Positions 24,961 to 34,781 of a stretch of DNA of 64,000 bases are shown here, one piece after another. The position numbers and the translations under genes are program-made. The stretch's first letter is position 1, and each line of letters starts with the position of its first letter. A model generated the notes under the pieces. It was not told where the DNA came from. It made no database searches and was given only the letters and a program-made list of their open reading frames with translations. The DNA is taken from positions 111,927,757 through 111,991,756 of the forward strand of contig CANTUZ010000001.1 of NCBI GenBank assembly GCA_947846985.1, read 5' to 3'. This stretch comes from Fratercula arctica. Lineage: Eukaryota; Chordata; Aves; Charadriiformes; Alcidae.

Positions 24961-25416
24961 AACGGAAATCTGGCTAAATTCTCCTAAAATGTGTAATGAT
25001 AAACAACATCCTATTGATTGAGCTGGAGGGCAGATCTTTTTGGGGTGCTACAGGCTTTGATGGTTGCTTTCATGCGTAGACATTAGATATACTAAATAAT
25101 TTAATGTTTGGTTCAGAAAGGTATTACATTGCAACATCAGCATTAGCAGTAAAACAAGACAAGAGTGTGACTCTAAACACACTGTTGAAAGAAAGCTAAA
25201 ATTTAATTTCAAAACATGCATGACAGGGTTAAATGAACAGTAATCTTACATGCAGTTTTTTAGGTGATAGCATGGAGAGAATAATTTCACATAAACTAGA
25301 GCTGGTAGAATAGGTATGATATAGGTATAGAATAGGCACACTGGCAGTCAGATGTGGCGAAAAATGCATATCTTATTTTGACCCACATTTATTTTTGAGC
25401 ACCTCAGTTCCAAATT

Positions 25417-25433
25417 AAAAAAAAAAAAAAAAA
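25417..25433. repeat. Poly-A run (17 A)
   Basis: Homopolymer of 17 A preceded by AATT, with no associated retrocopy seen. Confidence 0.9.
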
Positions 25434-26272
25434 GCTGAGTCACTAATTTCTGAAGAAGATTTAATTTACCAAAGCCCAAATAATACAGGGAGAGAGAAGA
25501 CAAAGGGGAGGAGTGGGTAGCCATCTACAGGAGCTTAGACAACATAAAGCTCATAGAAAAGAATTATTAAGACTAGTTCAAACTATTAAAAAAATGTATA
25601 GCCAGAGTAATATATAAGGAAAAGCAGAAATTACATCATTTGCAATGAGACACGTAAAAAAAAAAGGGCAAACAAAGCTTTTCACTAAGAACTTCATATT
25701 CAGGGTGAACAGATATGTACAGTGAAACTGCAGAAGCCAGTGGAGTTGTTATAGTTATGCTGGGACTTGACACAACAGGTAAGGAATATTGCAATATTGT
25801 TTTGGTAGCTACAGTTCATCTAGGGAGAACCAAGGAGAAAGTTAGAGCATTTAAGAATCCACAGAAAACATGAAGAACAAACTGCAGTAACTTTTGTAGT
25901 TTATTTCAAACTCCCACAGAGCGTATAACTGTTGAATAACAATCTAAAATATTTTTACAATACTGGCTATCTAAAAGGGAGAAGTCTCTTCAAAAATATC
26001 AAAGACTACCTAGATGAACAGAAATTTGCTTTCACTGAGTCATAAAGACTGGATCAAGCAGTGACCCACTCCCCCATATGTTGAAGACAGGTTTTGGATA
26101 TCTTCTTAGTTTTACCAACTGTCTTTCAGTGAGGCAAGCAGCATCTGAAATACATATAAAAAATGCAATCATAACCTTAACTATACTTATTTAAAGCTAT
26201 AGCAATCACTTTAACTGGTAGAGTGGCCCAACTCTATTGATATCCAAACTGATTAAATACCAGTGCATATAT

Positions 26273-26319
26273 ATATATATAAAGGGATGGTTGTTATATA
26301 TATAAAGGGATGATTTGTT
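26273..26319 (+). repeat. Tandem duplication of a 23-24 bp AT-rich unit
   Basis: Two adjacent units, 26273-26295 and 26296-26319, each read (AT)4 then AAAGGGATG and end in TTGTT, differing by about two bases. An (AT)n run leads into the first unit from about 26266. Confidence 0.85.
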
Positions 26320-26768
26320 AATATTGACAAAAATGGTTGGAAATTATTCCCACTTTCTAATCTTTACACTCAGCCAGGAAGAAGGGGCTTGTTTCATTCA
26401 AAGCCTATGATGATACACCTTTCAAAAAGGATTCTTAAGGACGATGTCTATCTGCAGACGAGGGATTTATATGCAGCTACAGACCAGACCTCGTTCCCTA
26501 GCATTGCAAGGTATAATCTAGTCTAATGAGTGAAAAATGTTTCATACAAAGTTCATAGACCTTGAAAGTTCACAAGGATAGATGAAGACTGTATAGTAGT
26601 CCCCAGAACATAAACATTCAGAGAGGGCATGAGTGAGACATAAAAGCATTTAGAAGGAGTTATCTTTCAAAGAAATAATGACCTTCATGAAATTCACATC
26701 TTTTATTATTGGTTTGGTAACTGTCTAGGGACATTAGGAGCCTAAATCTGAGCTAAGCCATTTCATCT

Positions 26769-26914
26769 TAGAATCATAGAATGGTTTGGGTTGGAAGGGA
26801 CCTTAAAGGCCATCTACTTCCAACCCCCCTGCCCTGGGCAGGGACACCTCCCACTGGACCAGGCTGCTCAAAGCCCCATCCAGCCTGGCCTTGAACACCT
26901 CCAGGGATGGGGCA
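26769..26914 (-). mobile_element. CR1 LINE, short 3' end fragment
   Basis: A classic avian CR1 3' end on the minus strand. Read on the plus strand it begins TAGAATCATAGAATGG, runs through TTGGAAGGGACCTTAAAGG and CATCCAGCCTGGCC, and stops after CCAGGGATGGGGCA at 26914. It is only about 146 bases long, a severe 5' truncation of the LINE. Sequence quality is good, so this may be one of the younger copies. The coding part is limited to the last codons of ORF2. Confidence 0.95.
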
Positions 26915-27367
26915 TTGTACTGCCAGCCATATCACTGGCAACACAAGCTAAAATGCAAGTCTCGAAAGGATATATATATTAAAAAAAAAACTAATGAAGG
27001 GATATTGTCACATTTTTTTTTTTTAACTATTCGTTCCTTTCCAGTTCATTCCCACTTGGCAGGTGGACCCATGTGCTCTTTCACATGTACACACACACTC
27101 TAGTGCCTGCAGTGGAATGTTCACATGAATATCTGAGATCTTAGTGTTGAAGAAATTTTGTTTATTTAATTTCAGTAATGAACGAAGGAGCTTTCTGTAA
27201 TCTTTCCTCTCAAGGAGACAACCCAGTAGAGATCTAATGCCAGTATGCTAGGGCAACTTTGCAGTGACAGTATTTAAGAAAAGAGATCAAAAGCTAATAA
27301 CCTCTCTAGCTTGGAAAGAGCTTCCAAATGATTGCCTTCTAGACAATTTTATCTAGAGAACTGCTGA
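26915..27367. other. Unique sequence, no gene
   Basis: No gene recognised. It has a short A run, a T run near 27015-27025 and a short (AC)n near 27088. Confidence 0.5.
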
Positions 27368-27622
27368 TACTTTGTCCTGGTGGAGAAGAAACCAGCAGCT
27401 GGTCTTTGCAGCAAAGAAAGCCTTTTAAGCTCCTACGAGCAATCTTGTACAGAAGAAATGATTAAGGAAAAGCCACCTCCAGGCATGAAAAAAAATCTTC
27501 ACAATAAACCAGATGGGATAAAATTAGAATCTGTTATCATGTCTGAAAAGCTCAATGCTAATGCTGTAATTGCAACACAGAGGACTGCCTTAGAAAGAAT
27601 TAATACAGCTGCTTACAATTAA
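27368..27622 (+). other. Unrecognised protein-like ORF, possible exon or pseudogene
   Basis: The frame is open from 27368 (after a TGA at 27365-27367) to a TAA at 27620-27622. Its composition looks more like a real soluble protein than most frames here: rich in Glu, Lys, Ser and Asn, and ending in an Ala-rich stretch with IATQRTALERINTAAYN. It has no ATG at the start; the first Met codons lie inside (27458-27460, in TEEMIKEK). A fair splice acceptor (TGGTCTTTGCAG, ending near 27411) lies inside the frame, so a terminal coding exon starting there is conceivable. AATAAA occurs near 27903. I do not recognise the protein. A chance ORF is the null explanation, because 84 open codons are not rare in 64 kb. 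Confidence 0.2.
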
Positions 27623-30600
27623 AAATGGTCAAGGAGTATACCATTTGGAAATAGAAGGGTTTAAGAAAATTAGTTCCTCCATAAAAGGAAATGAATTCTA
27701 GCATTTCACCTGATCTGGTATACAACTCATCTAATTAAACTAAAAAAATGAAAGGCGAGTCCAGAGAAGATTGAAACAGTGGCTTCATCACTAACTTCTG
27801 CCATGCAGCTGTTTCAGGACTAAATCCTCCCCTCAAACCACACATCTCAAAGGCAAATCCGGTACTATGGCACAATCGTTCCCAGAGTTTAAAGTGTCAA
27901 ATAATAAATTACAAACACATTACACAAAAAGAGTGGGATGTAAAGAGAGATGTAAAAAAGACTGCAAATATGATGACTAAAGGTGCCTCCTGCACGTGCC
28001 TGGACAGGGGGTACACTCAGGACCCTTCTGATGCAGAGCTTGACATGCTGACTTTCGAGTTTGCAATACTCAGTGGTTTCACTCTGCAGTATTTCATGAG
28101 CAAAACATCTTAAGTTGAACTAAATTTGTTCTGAGATCTTGTGAGCTTGAGCTACCTTTCTACAAGTTCAAATTGTAATGCAATCTGCAACTAAGTCAAT
28201 TTCCAGAGGACCACGTTGCATGTAAGGTTTTTTTGTTATTGTTTTTCTCTTTCTTTTTCCCCAGGATGTTCTGCACAGTTTGGTGTGGGTTTTTTTTCCT
28301 GTATAGTTTATTCAGACTTGAAAACTGTAATTTGACAGAGAGATATTTTGACTGACATTATTCCAAGTTGTACGCTGCTTCCATTGATGGAATTTAACAG
28401 GGCATGACCTGGCCCTGTGGTTCTAGTCCATCAAAACAGAAACTATATACTTTATTTAAAAAAAAAAAAAAGGTCAGTTGTTTTGTGATAGATTTTGAGT
28501 CTGAAAAAAAAAATAATCTTGCAAAGATCAATAAACTATGAAACATCTCTATAGGGAAAGGTATTTTTCTCTTCAACTTGATACAAGTATAGTCATTATC
28601 CATCTCCATTCCACTGAGACTATTTTTTCATGTAACTATCTACCTTGAGAGTTACACATTTGTTTCAAAGTTAGTAGAAGAGGTAAAATTCAGCACTCGG
28701 AGACACTACTTTTGGATGAAGTTACAGATCTAAAAAAAAAATGAAAAAAACAAAATCACACATGCTACTTACAGGATGGAGGTGACCTGTGTCTCATGTC
28801 TAAAGATACCTGCTTAATCTTTTGGAACATCCCATGGAAAAGATCAGTTTTCAATTGACAGGAACATTCACTGTTGCAAACCTCCCTGCTGGGATACAAA
28901 ACTGAGGTCATTTATGAAGAGGAACATAATGAATGGCAGGGCTGATCCTTTTAGTTTTATGGATATGTACCAAAAAAATCTATCTAATCAAAGACTGCAA
29001 ATTAACAGTATGTTAAAGCAGGCTGGTTTTGTGTCTGTGGTTACTGACAAGTCACCAGATGCCCAAGATCAATAGATGTTGTGCATATTTTAATTATTCT
29101 TCTGGGTTTAGATCTTAATTACTCTTATGAACTTCAGGTAGTTTTGGCAGACATAGTTTACCTTGAAGCTGTGAGTTTTATTGTTGTTTCATCAGCTGAA
29201 ATAAGGTGCCAGAATGCTGATGTAGAGTCATGCTTTTATTTCCAGTGGCTCATCTGAGTGCTGGAAGCTAATACCACAGAGACTCTAGCATGTCTCCCAC
29301 ATCACAAAATTATGTTTAATTTGCTGGCAAACAGGGGAAATCTGTTAAACAAAGAACATTATTTTATAATCCTACATTCATTTTCAGGAACAATACTCCC
29401 AGTCTTGTGGACACTGACAAGGGCCTATGAAGAAAAGGCAGAGAAAACATTAAATGTCAGACAGATTAAACAAGAGGGGGGAAAAAAAAAAACCACTGAC
29501 CAAAACCCAACTTGCATCAGCAGGACTTGAATTCAGGGAAGGATTAGACATATAGATTGCAATACAAAGAAAGGAATCTGCTTTCCGGTTAAAGAAAGTG
29601 TTTAATTAATGGGTGCCATATCAATCGATCAAATTACAGGCTTGTAACCTGCTCCCTGGATACAAATCATTCCTCAGGCTGCTGCTGGGGAGTTTGTCCT
29701 CCCAGGCAACCTCCCCCAGCTTCCTTTGCTCCTAAATGAAGCCAGCAAGTAGCAAGCATGCCTCTAGGCAAAGACTCGCCATGGTTTGTAGACCAGCAGC
29801 CTTGCTGCCGTCTTGCTCTGCTCCGCCTTCCCTGGCCCCGGGTTCCCTGTCCTGCTTAAGAAACCCTGGTTCTGTGGTTCTTCTGTCTCCTACTCTCGCT
29901 CCGGTACCAAACCCACTAGTTTCACCCTGCTCCAGTTCTGCCTCCTCCAAATGTTTTGTTGCCAAAGGAGTAAAATATTAATTACCTCAGTAATGAGTTA
30001 ACAAAAACTTGTTTTGTTCTTTTAATGTCTGAAGCTGGACTAAGTCATATGGAGTTATACATGAAATATGGGTTACTAGCAGCTAACAAGAAGCACAAAA
30101 TTTACTCCTTACAAAACTGTGTACACAACAGTAAATCCAAATAGAACAGGCTGATTTGTTAAACAGACACAACCACTAATACACAACATCAATCTTAACA
30201 ATTCTTTTCATAATTATATTGCACTATAAATTACTAGAAATAAGGATTTAGAATTGGGAGAAAAAATGCTAGAGGAAATAAATCAGATCAAAGATGGTAA
30301 GAAAAAAAAGGATGCATAAAAATCATAGCAACTCAAGGTTAAAATACATTTCTGTGCACTTCCCAATAAATCTTTTAAAATGATTGATGGGGATGGACAT
30401 TCTATCAACACCTCAAATACTTAAAATTTATAATAAATCAATCAATCCAGAATGTGAGCAGGACTCGTGGCATCTGCATATCTGTTTGTTGGGTTTTTTT
30501 TCCTATTCTCCTTCCTTTTCTCTAGAAATTTAGCTACTTCAATCCTATTTATGCATTTTTGCAGACTATGAACGTTCATTTTACATTCCATATTATTAGT

Positions 30601-30889
30601 TGTGCCTAATTCCTGCCGCAGCCAGCAGTCTCCTTCAGCTGAAACATGATACTAGGTTCTGTCTAGGTGTATTAGTATTTTGGAGCACTTTTTGTCAGGA
30701 TTTTTTGCTGTTAATAAGTGATACAACTTTCTGTATGTCCTTCTTCTAGATAATTTTTTTAAAGGATTTGCTGTCATCATCATGCTGATAATGAACTAAA
30801 AATGAGATTCACTGTATCTTTTTTGTTTTTTTTTTTTATACCCAATGCTAAAGACTCCCAATAATTCAAACAAAAAGTTTATGCCTCTA
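27623..30889. other. Unique sequence, no gene recognised
   Basis: No gene recognised. A C/T-rich, higher-GC block at 29645-29955 is listed separately. Poly-A or A-rich runs occur near 28459, 28507, 28733 and 29483. Confidence 0.5.
29645..29955. other. GC-richer C/T-biased block, unidentified
   Basis: About 310 bases with clear C/T bias on the plus strand and several CpG (CGCC, CCCGGG, CGCTCCGG), in AT-rich surroundings. Frames of 60-80 codons are open on both strands (29736-29981 plus; 29965-29732 minus), which bias alone can produce. The run of CTGCTCC, TTCTGCC and GGTTCC-like words resembles CT-rich repeats I associate loosely with sauropsid genomes, but I cannot name a family. Confidence 0.35.
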
Positions 30890-31223
30890 CGCCGGCATCA
30901 GCCCCTGAGCGTGCTGAAACAACAGGGGAGCCGCAAAACATAGGATGTGAGGCAGGATGCAACGTTTCACATGCAAAGCTGGCTCAGTTCTCCAACTCCC
31001 TGTTCAACCACAGCCTGTCCGGCCGATCACGTATGGTGTGCAGAGCCACGTGTGCCCTGCCAGGCATTGCTTGCAGCTGTCTGCACCAAAGCCAGCCGCT
31101 CGCTCACGGCAACGGCACCATGTCGGGAGCTGTGTCCAGAGCATCCAGAGCAACCCAGCCTGTGCTTACAGGCTGCCGAAGCCTCCATCTGTTCCGCCCC
31201 ACAACTTTGCATGAATGAATAAA
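30890..31223. other. CpG-rich block ending in AATAAA
   Basis: About 16 CpG fall within about 310 bases (30890-31200), while flanking kilobases have very few. GC content is clearly above half. All three plus-strand frames stay open for long stretches, as GC-rich DNA allows; none gives a recognisable protein. A canonical polyadenylation signal AATAAA follows at 31218-31223. Possible explanations are an LTR or other element with its own poly-A signal, the 3' part of a retrocopy, or a small CpG island. No TG...CA LTR ends were identified. Confidence 0.4.
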
Positions 31224-31511
31224 ACTTTGAGAACCCTTATTTAAGAGGCAGGAACATTCAGGTTACTATTGGGAAGAGGGGATGTCAGCAGTCTGACTGA
31301 ATAGGACACAGAGAGCTCTCTTCTTCTTCCCTCAGCTTCCCCCCCTCACTTCTATAACAGTTTCCCCTCTTGTTAAAACAGAGATTCATTTCAAGTTCAA
31401 AGTCCATTTCAAAGGTCTCCTCACCACCATCACCTGCTGAGAGGCCTCGTGACAACGAACCCCACGGGGCACAGGACACAGTCAGATGAGCTCTCAAACA
31501 GCTACAGAGGA
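31224..31511. other. Unique sequence, no gene
   Basis: About 290 bases between the CpG-rich block and the next CR1, with nothing recognised. Confidence 0.5.
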
Positions 31512-32175
31512 CATAGAATCATAGAATCATAGAATGGCCTAGGTTGGAAGGGATCATTCAGATCATTAAGTCCAACCACCAACCCAACTCTGACAAAATC
31601 CATCACTAAACCACATCGCTAAGTACTATGTCTACCCGTCTTTTACTGGGGATGGTGCCTCAACCACTTCCCTGGGCAGCCTGTTCCAATGCTTAATAAC
31701 CCTTTCAGTGTAAAAAATTTTCTTAATATCCAATCTAAACCTCCCTGGCACAACTTGAGGCTGTTTCCTCTTGTCCTATCACTTGTTACATGGGAGAAGA
31801 GACTGACCCCCACCTCACTATAACCTCCTTTCAGGTAGTTGTAGTTGTAAAGAGCGATAAGTCTCCCCTCAGCCTCCTTTTCTCCAGGCTAAACATCCCC
31901 AGCTCCCTCAGCCGCTCCTCATAAGACTTGTTCTCCAGACCCCTCACCAGCTTCGTTGCCCTTCTCTGGACCCGCTCCAGCACCTCAATGTCTTCTTTGT
32001 GGTGAGGGGCCCAAAACTGGACACAGTACTCGAGGTGGGGCCTCACCAGTGCCGAGTACAGGGGGACAATGACGTCCCTAGTCCTACTCACCACACTGTT
32101 CCTGATACAGGCCAGGATGCTGTTGGCCTTCTTGGCCACCTGGGCACACTGCTGGCTCATATTCAGACGAGCCAC
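31512..32175 (-). mobile_element. CR1 LINE copy of a second subfamily, 5'-truncated
   Basis: Minus-strand CR1 whose 3' end at 31512 has nearly three CATAGAAT octamers. Its 3' region (TCCAACCACCAACCCAAC, ACTAAACCACATCGC) differs from the GACC..AACCCCCCTGCC type seen at 26.8 kb, so it is another CR1 subfamily. The minus-strand frame 32244-31831 reads CR1 ORF2 from [20 protein letters not shown] through [18 protein letters not shown] and [17 protein letters not shown] to [12 protein letters not shown], the segment just after the reverse transcriptase catalytic core. The frame breaks near 31850, where a short GTAGTT duplication and a lost G shift it. The first 25 or so residues of that frame come from non-CR1 flank, which places the 5' truncation near 32175. 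Confidence 0.95.
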
Positions 32176-32609
32176 TGGCTCAGGATGCGTGGGCCAGATT
32201 TGCAAATGCACTGAGACATCTGAAGATGCAGCTAGGCATGCCACAGAATTTACACAAATGCTTAACCAGGCACTGGCTAGCTGCCACTGACTTTAAAAAT
32301 TAGTTAAACGCTTGTGTGCTTTTGTTAATCCTGCTATGTGCTTTTCTGCCTTTTTTGGGCAGTTCAATCTTTTTTTTATTCTAGTCCCAGGTTATTATGC
32401 TACAAAACTGTACTTTGATATATATCACAAAATAATTTACATTAAGTATGTAGAGCTTTAGAGAGCAGGGCCATTTCCGTGCTTCTTGTTTTTAGTGGTG
32501 ATTGTTAACTAACAGCTTTAGCATTCCTATAGCTGTGCCATCTGATGACTGCAAAAACCCCTCAAAATATTAATTAACTGAGCCGCACAACGCACCTGTG
32601 AACTAGATT
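32176..32609. other. Unique sequence, no gene
   Basis: No gene or repeat recognised. Confidence 0.5.
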
Positions 32610-32725
32610 TTTATCATTCATTGGCAGATGGGGAAACAAAGACACAGAAAGGTTGAATGCCTTATTGAAGAGCCCAAAGGAGGCCTGCTGCAGAGCTGGA
32701 AACCAAACAATTAGAACTCAGATAC
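32610..32725 (-). mobile_element. MIR/CORE-SINE remnant
   Basis: Reads as the reverse complement of the MIR core: GGCAGATGGGGAAACAAAG, then GACACAGAAAGGTTGAATG, a decayed CTT-CCC-AAGG stretch, then GCAGAGCTGGAAACCAAAC. This follows the MIR order (dividing sequence ACAGATGAGGAAACTGAG, GCACAGAGAGGTTAAGT, GGCAGAGCTGGGA). It is an old, inactive tRNA-derived SINE shared among amniotes. Confidence 0.75.
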
Positions 32726-34156
32726 ACCAACATTTGGTGCTGCACATTATTACTCTGCATTACATCTCAGGTCTTCCTTTCAAGTCTCAGACCACAATCC
32801 CTTGGTAACTCGAAACTCTTCTACTGCTACTCCTCTTCTTCCTCAAAGCCCTTCCATTATCTGCGTTCTGTGGACAATGCCCGGCCTGTCACTCAGCCAT
32901 GGGTAACACATTTTGACTCTAGATTCTTATGTTCTGTTGAAGACTTGCAGATAGTTCTTTACCAGCTGTCTAAGACACAGCTTTCCCATCTTGCCTTCAC
33001 AGAAAAAGTACTTGTCTAAAGTTTCATCATATATCAATAGCGGCAACCCTTTCCTTTTGGCCTTGAGAAATGCAATCTCACACAATCAATATTCCTCCAT
33101 TGCTGAAGAGATCACTTCCGTAAGCCCTTTGCTTTGTCACTGTCATCTCTTCACCGTGTCCCCTTCATTTTATTTTACAAACATAAGCCCTTGTCTTCAT
33201 TTTTTAAGTCCCTCAGAGCCTGTCCCTGCATTATCTATATTGGTCTTTCAGTATAAAAATGTTAAGTTCTACCACTGATGTGCCCCTATAAAGATGTCAG
33301 GATAGCAAAAAGACTGAGAGAGAAAAGATTGGTCTCTTCCTTTGAACAGAAGACTCTTTCACTGTGGGATTAAAAAAGTAGAGTGTTAGTAAATAACTGT
33401 CAAGACAACCAGTATCAGAAAGAAATCAAGGAATAGATTAATATGAAGATTGTTGACTCATGTCTAACAAGTTAGCCAGTAACATTGTCCTCCAAATATA
33501 AACAATACTTGATTTTAAAGCTCTTCTAGGTGAAGCAGATTTCAAGTGCACAAAACCCTCTTGCTTGCACACTTGCTCTCTATCTATGTAGCTAACTATC
33601 TACCGCAAAAGAAAAGTAACAATTTATCATCAAGGAAAGGTAGAATAGGAAGAAAGAATTTCCCTGCATCTTTACAACAAATCATGCATGGATTTAGTGA
33701 GAATATTTCCGCTGAAAAGAAAAGCTGCTCTATTGAATCCAGGACAATTTTGGTACCTAACCTGATTTGAGGCTCTGGATATTCAGATCACAACCATCTA
33801 TAAATTACAAAAAAATCAATTTGCTTTGAAAGGCAAGTGAGACTACACCAAAGATGATGATCAAAAAGAAGCCAAGAAACAATTTCCCCTTTTATTTTAC
33901 TGAGACATGACTGGTGCAAAGAAGTCAGGACACATGCATTAAACAGTTCCTTAAAAATAACACTAAAATACAAATGGTTAGATGAGTGTCATAGGGTCTT
34001 CCAGGGATCTTTGGTAGTATGTATCTACATCAAGATAGCAGAGAAAAGAAAAACCACCATGACACAAATGAATATCGCAGGAATTGTTGTTCTATGAAAC
34101 AAATTTCAGGCTATGAAATAACTCCATTAAGCAGTAATTTCATAAAGAAATAGGGT
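32726..34156. other. Unique sequence, no gene
   Basis: No gene recognised. Several open frames of 60-95 codons have no recognisable domain. Confidence 0.5.
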
Positions 34157-34781
34157 TAGAATCATACAATCATAGAATATCTTGGGTTGGAAGGGACCTT
34201 TAAAGGTTATGTAGTCAACCCCCCCTGCAATGAGCAGCGACATCTTCAACTAGATCAGGTTGCTCAGAGCCCCGTCCAACCTGACCTTGACTGGGCAACA
34301 CATTCCAGTCTTTCACCACCCTCATTGTAAAAACTTTCTTCCTTATATCAAGTGTAAATCTACCCTTTTTTAGTTTAAAACCATTACCCCTTGTCCAATT
34401 GCAACACGCCCTGCTAAAATGTTTGTCCCCGTCTTTCTTATAAGCCCCCATTAAGTACTGAAAGGTCACAACAAGGTGTCCCCAGAGCCTTCTCTTCTCC
34501 AGGCTGAACAGCCCCAACTCTCTCAGCCTGTCTTCATTAGGAGAAGTGCTCCAGACCTCTGATCATCTTGATTGCCCTCCTCTGGACTACTCCAACAGGT
34601 CCATGTCCTTCTTATGTTGAAGCAGGTCGAGAGTTGAATGTAGTACTCCAGGTGGGGTCTCACCAGAGCGGAGTTGAGGGGCAGAATCACATCCGTCAAC
34701 TCTGATGTGACCCAGGATGTGGTTGACTTTCTGGGCTGCAAGCACACATTGCTGGCTCATGTCCAGCTCTTCATCCAACAA
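34157..34781 (-). mobile_element. CR1 LINE copy with internal deletion
   Basis: Minus-strand CR1 with its 3' end at 34157 (TAGAATCATACAATCATAG) and 5' limit near 34781, at CTGGCTCATGTCCAGCTCTTC. Fragments of ORF2 lie in three minus-strand frames: LDMSQQCVLAAQKVNHILGHI (34781-34587), an RPHLEY segment in the frame 34747-34523, and [12 protein letters not shown] to RVVKDWNVLP (34517-34215). At least two frameshifts therefore separate parts of one ORF. Near 34290-34295, CCTTGACTGGGCAACACATTCC lacks about 35 bases that CR1 usually has between CCTTGA and CTGGGCAAC (the CCAGGGATGGGGCAT segment). It is an old, inactive copy. Confidence 0.95.

Larger units (their letters stand above)
24961..26768. 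other. Unique sequence, no gene
   Basis: No gene recognised. It contains a 17-A run at 25417, an AGAATAGGTAT/ATAGGTATAG near-duplication around 25310-25336 and a tandem (AT)n-containing repeat at 26273, listed below. Confidence 0.5.

Noticed and set aside
30947..31222. Three overlapping plus-strand frames, one Cys-rich
   Set aside because: All three frames are open together because the block is GC-rich; no frame shows a recognisable domain.
31831..32244. 137-codon minus-strand ORF as a host gene
   Set aside because: Most of it is CR1 ORF2 protein; the N-terminal 25 or so residues are unrelated flank read in frame.
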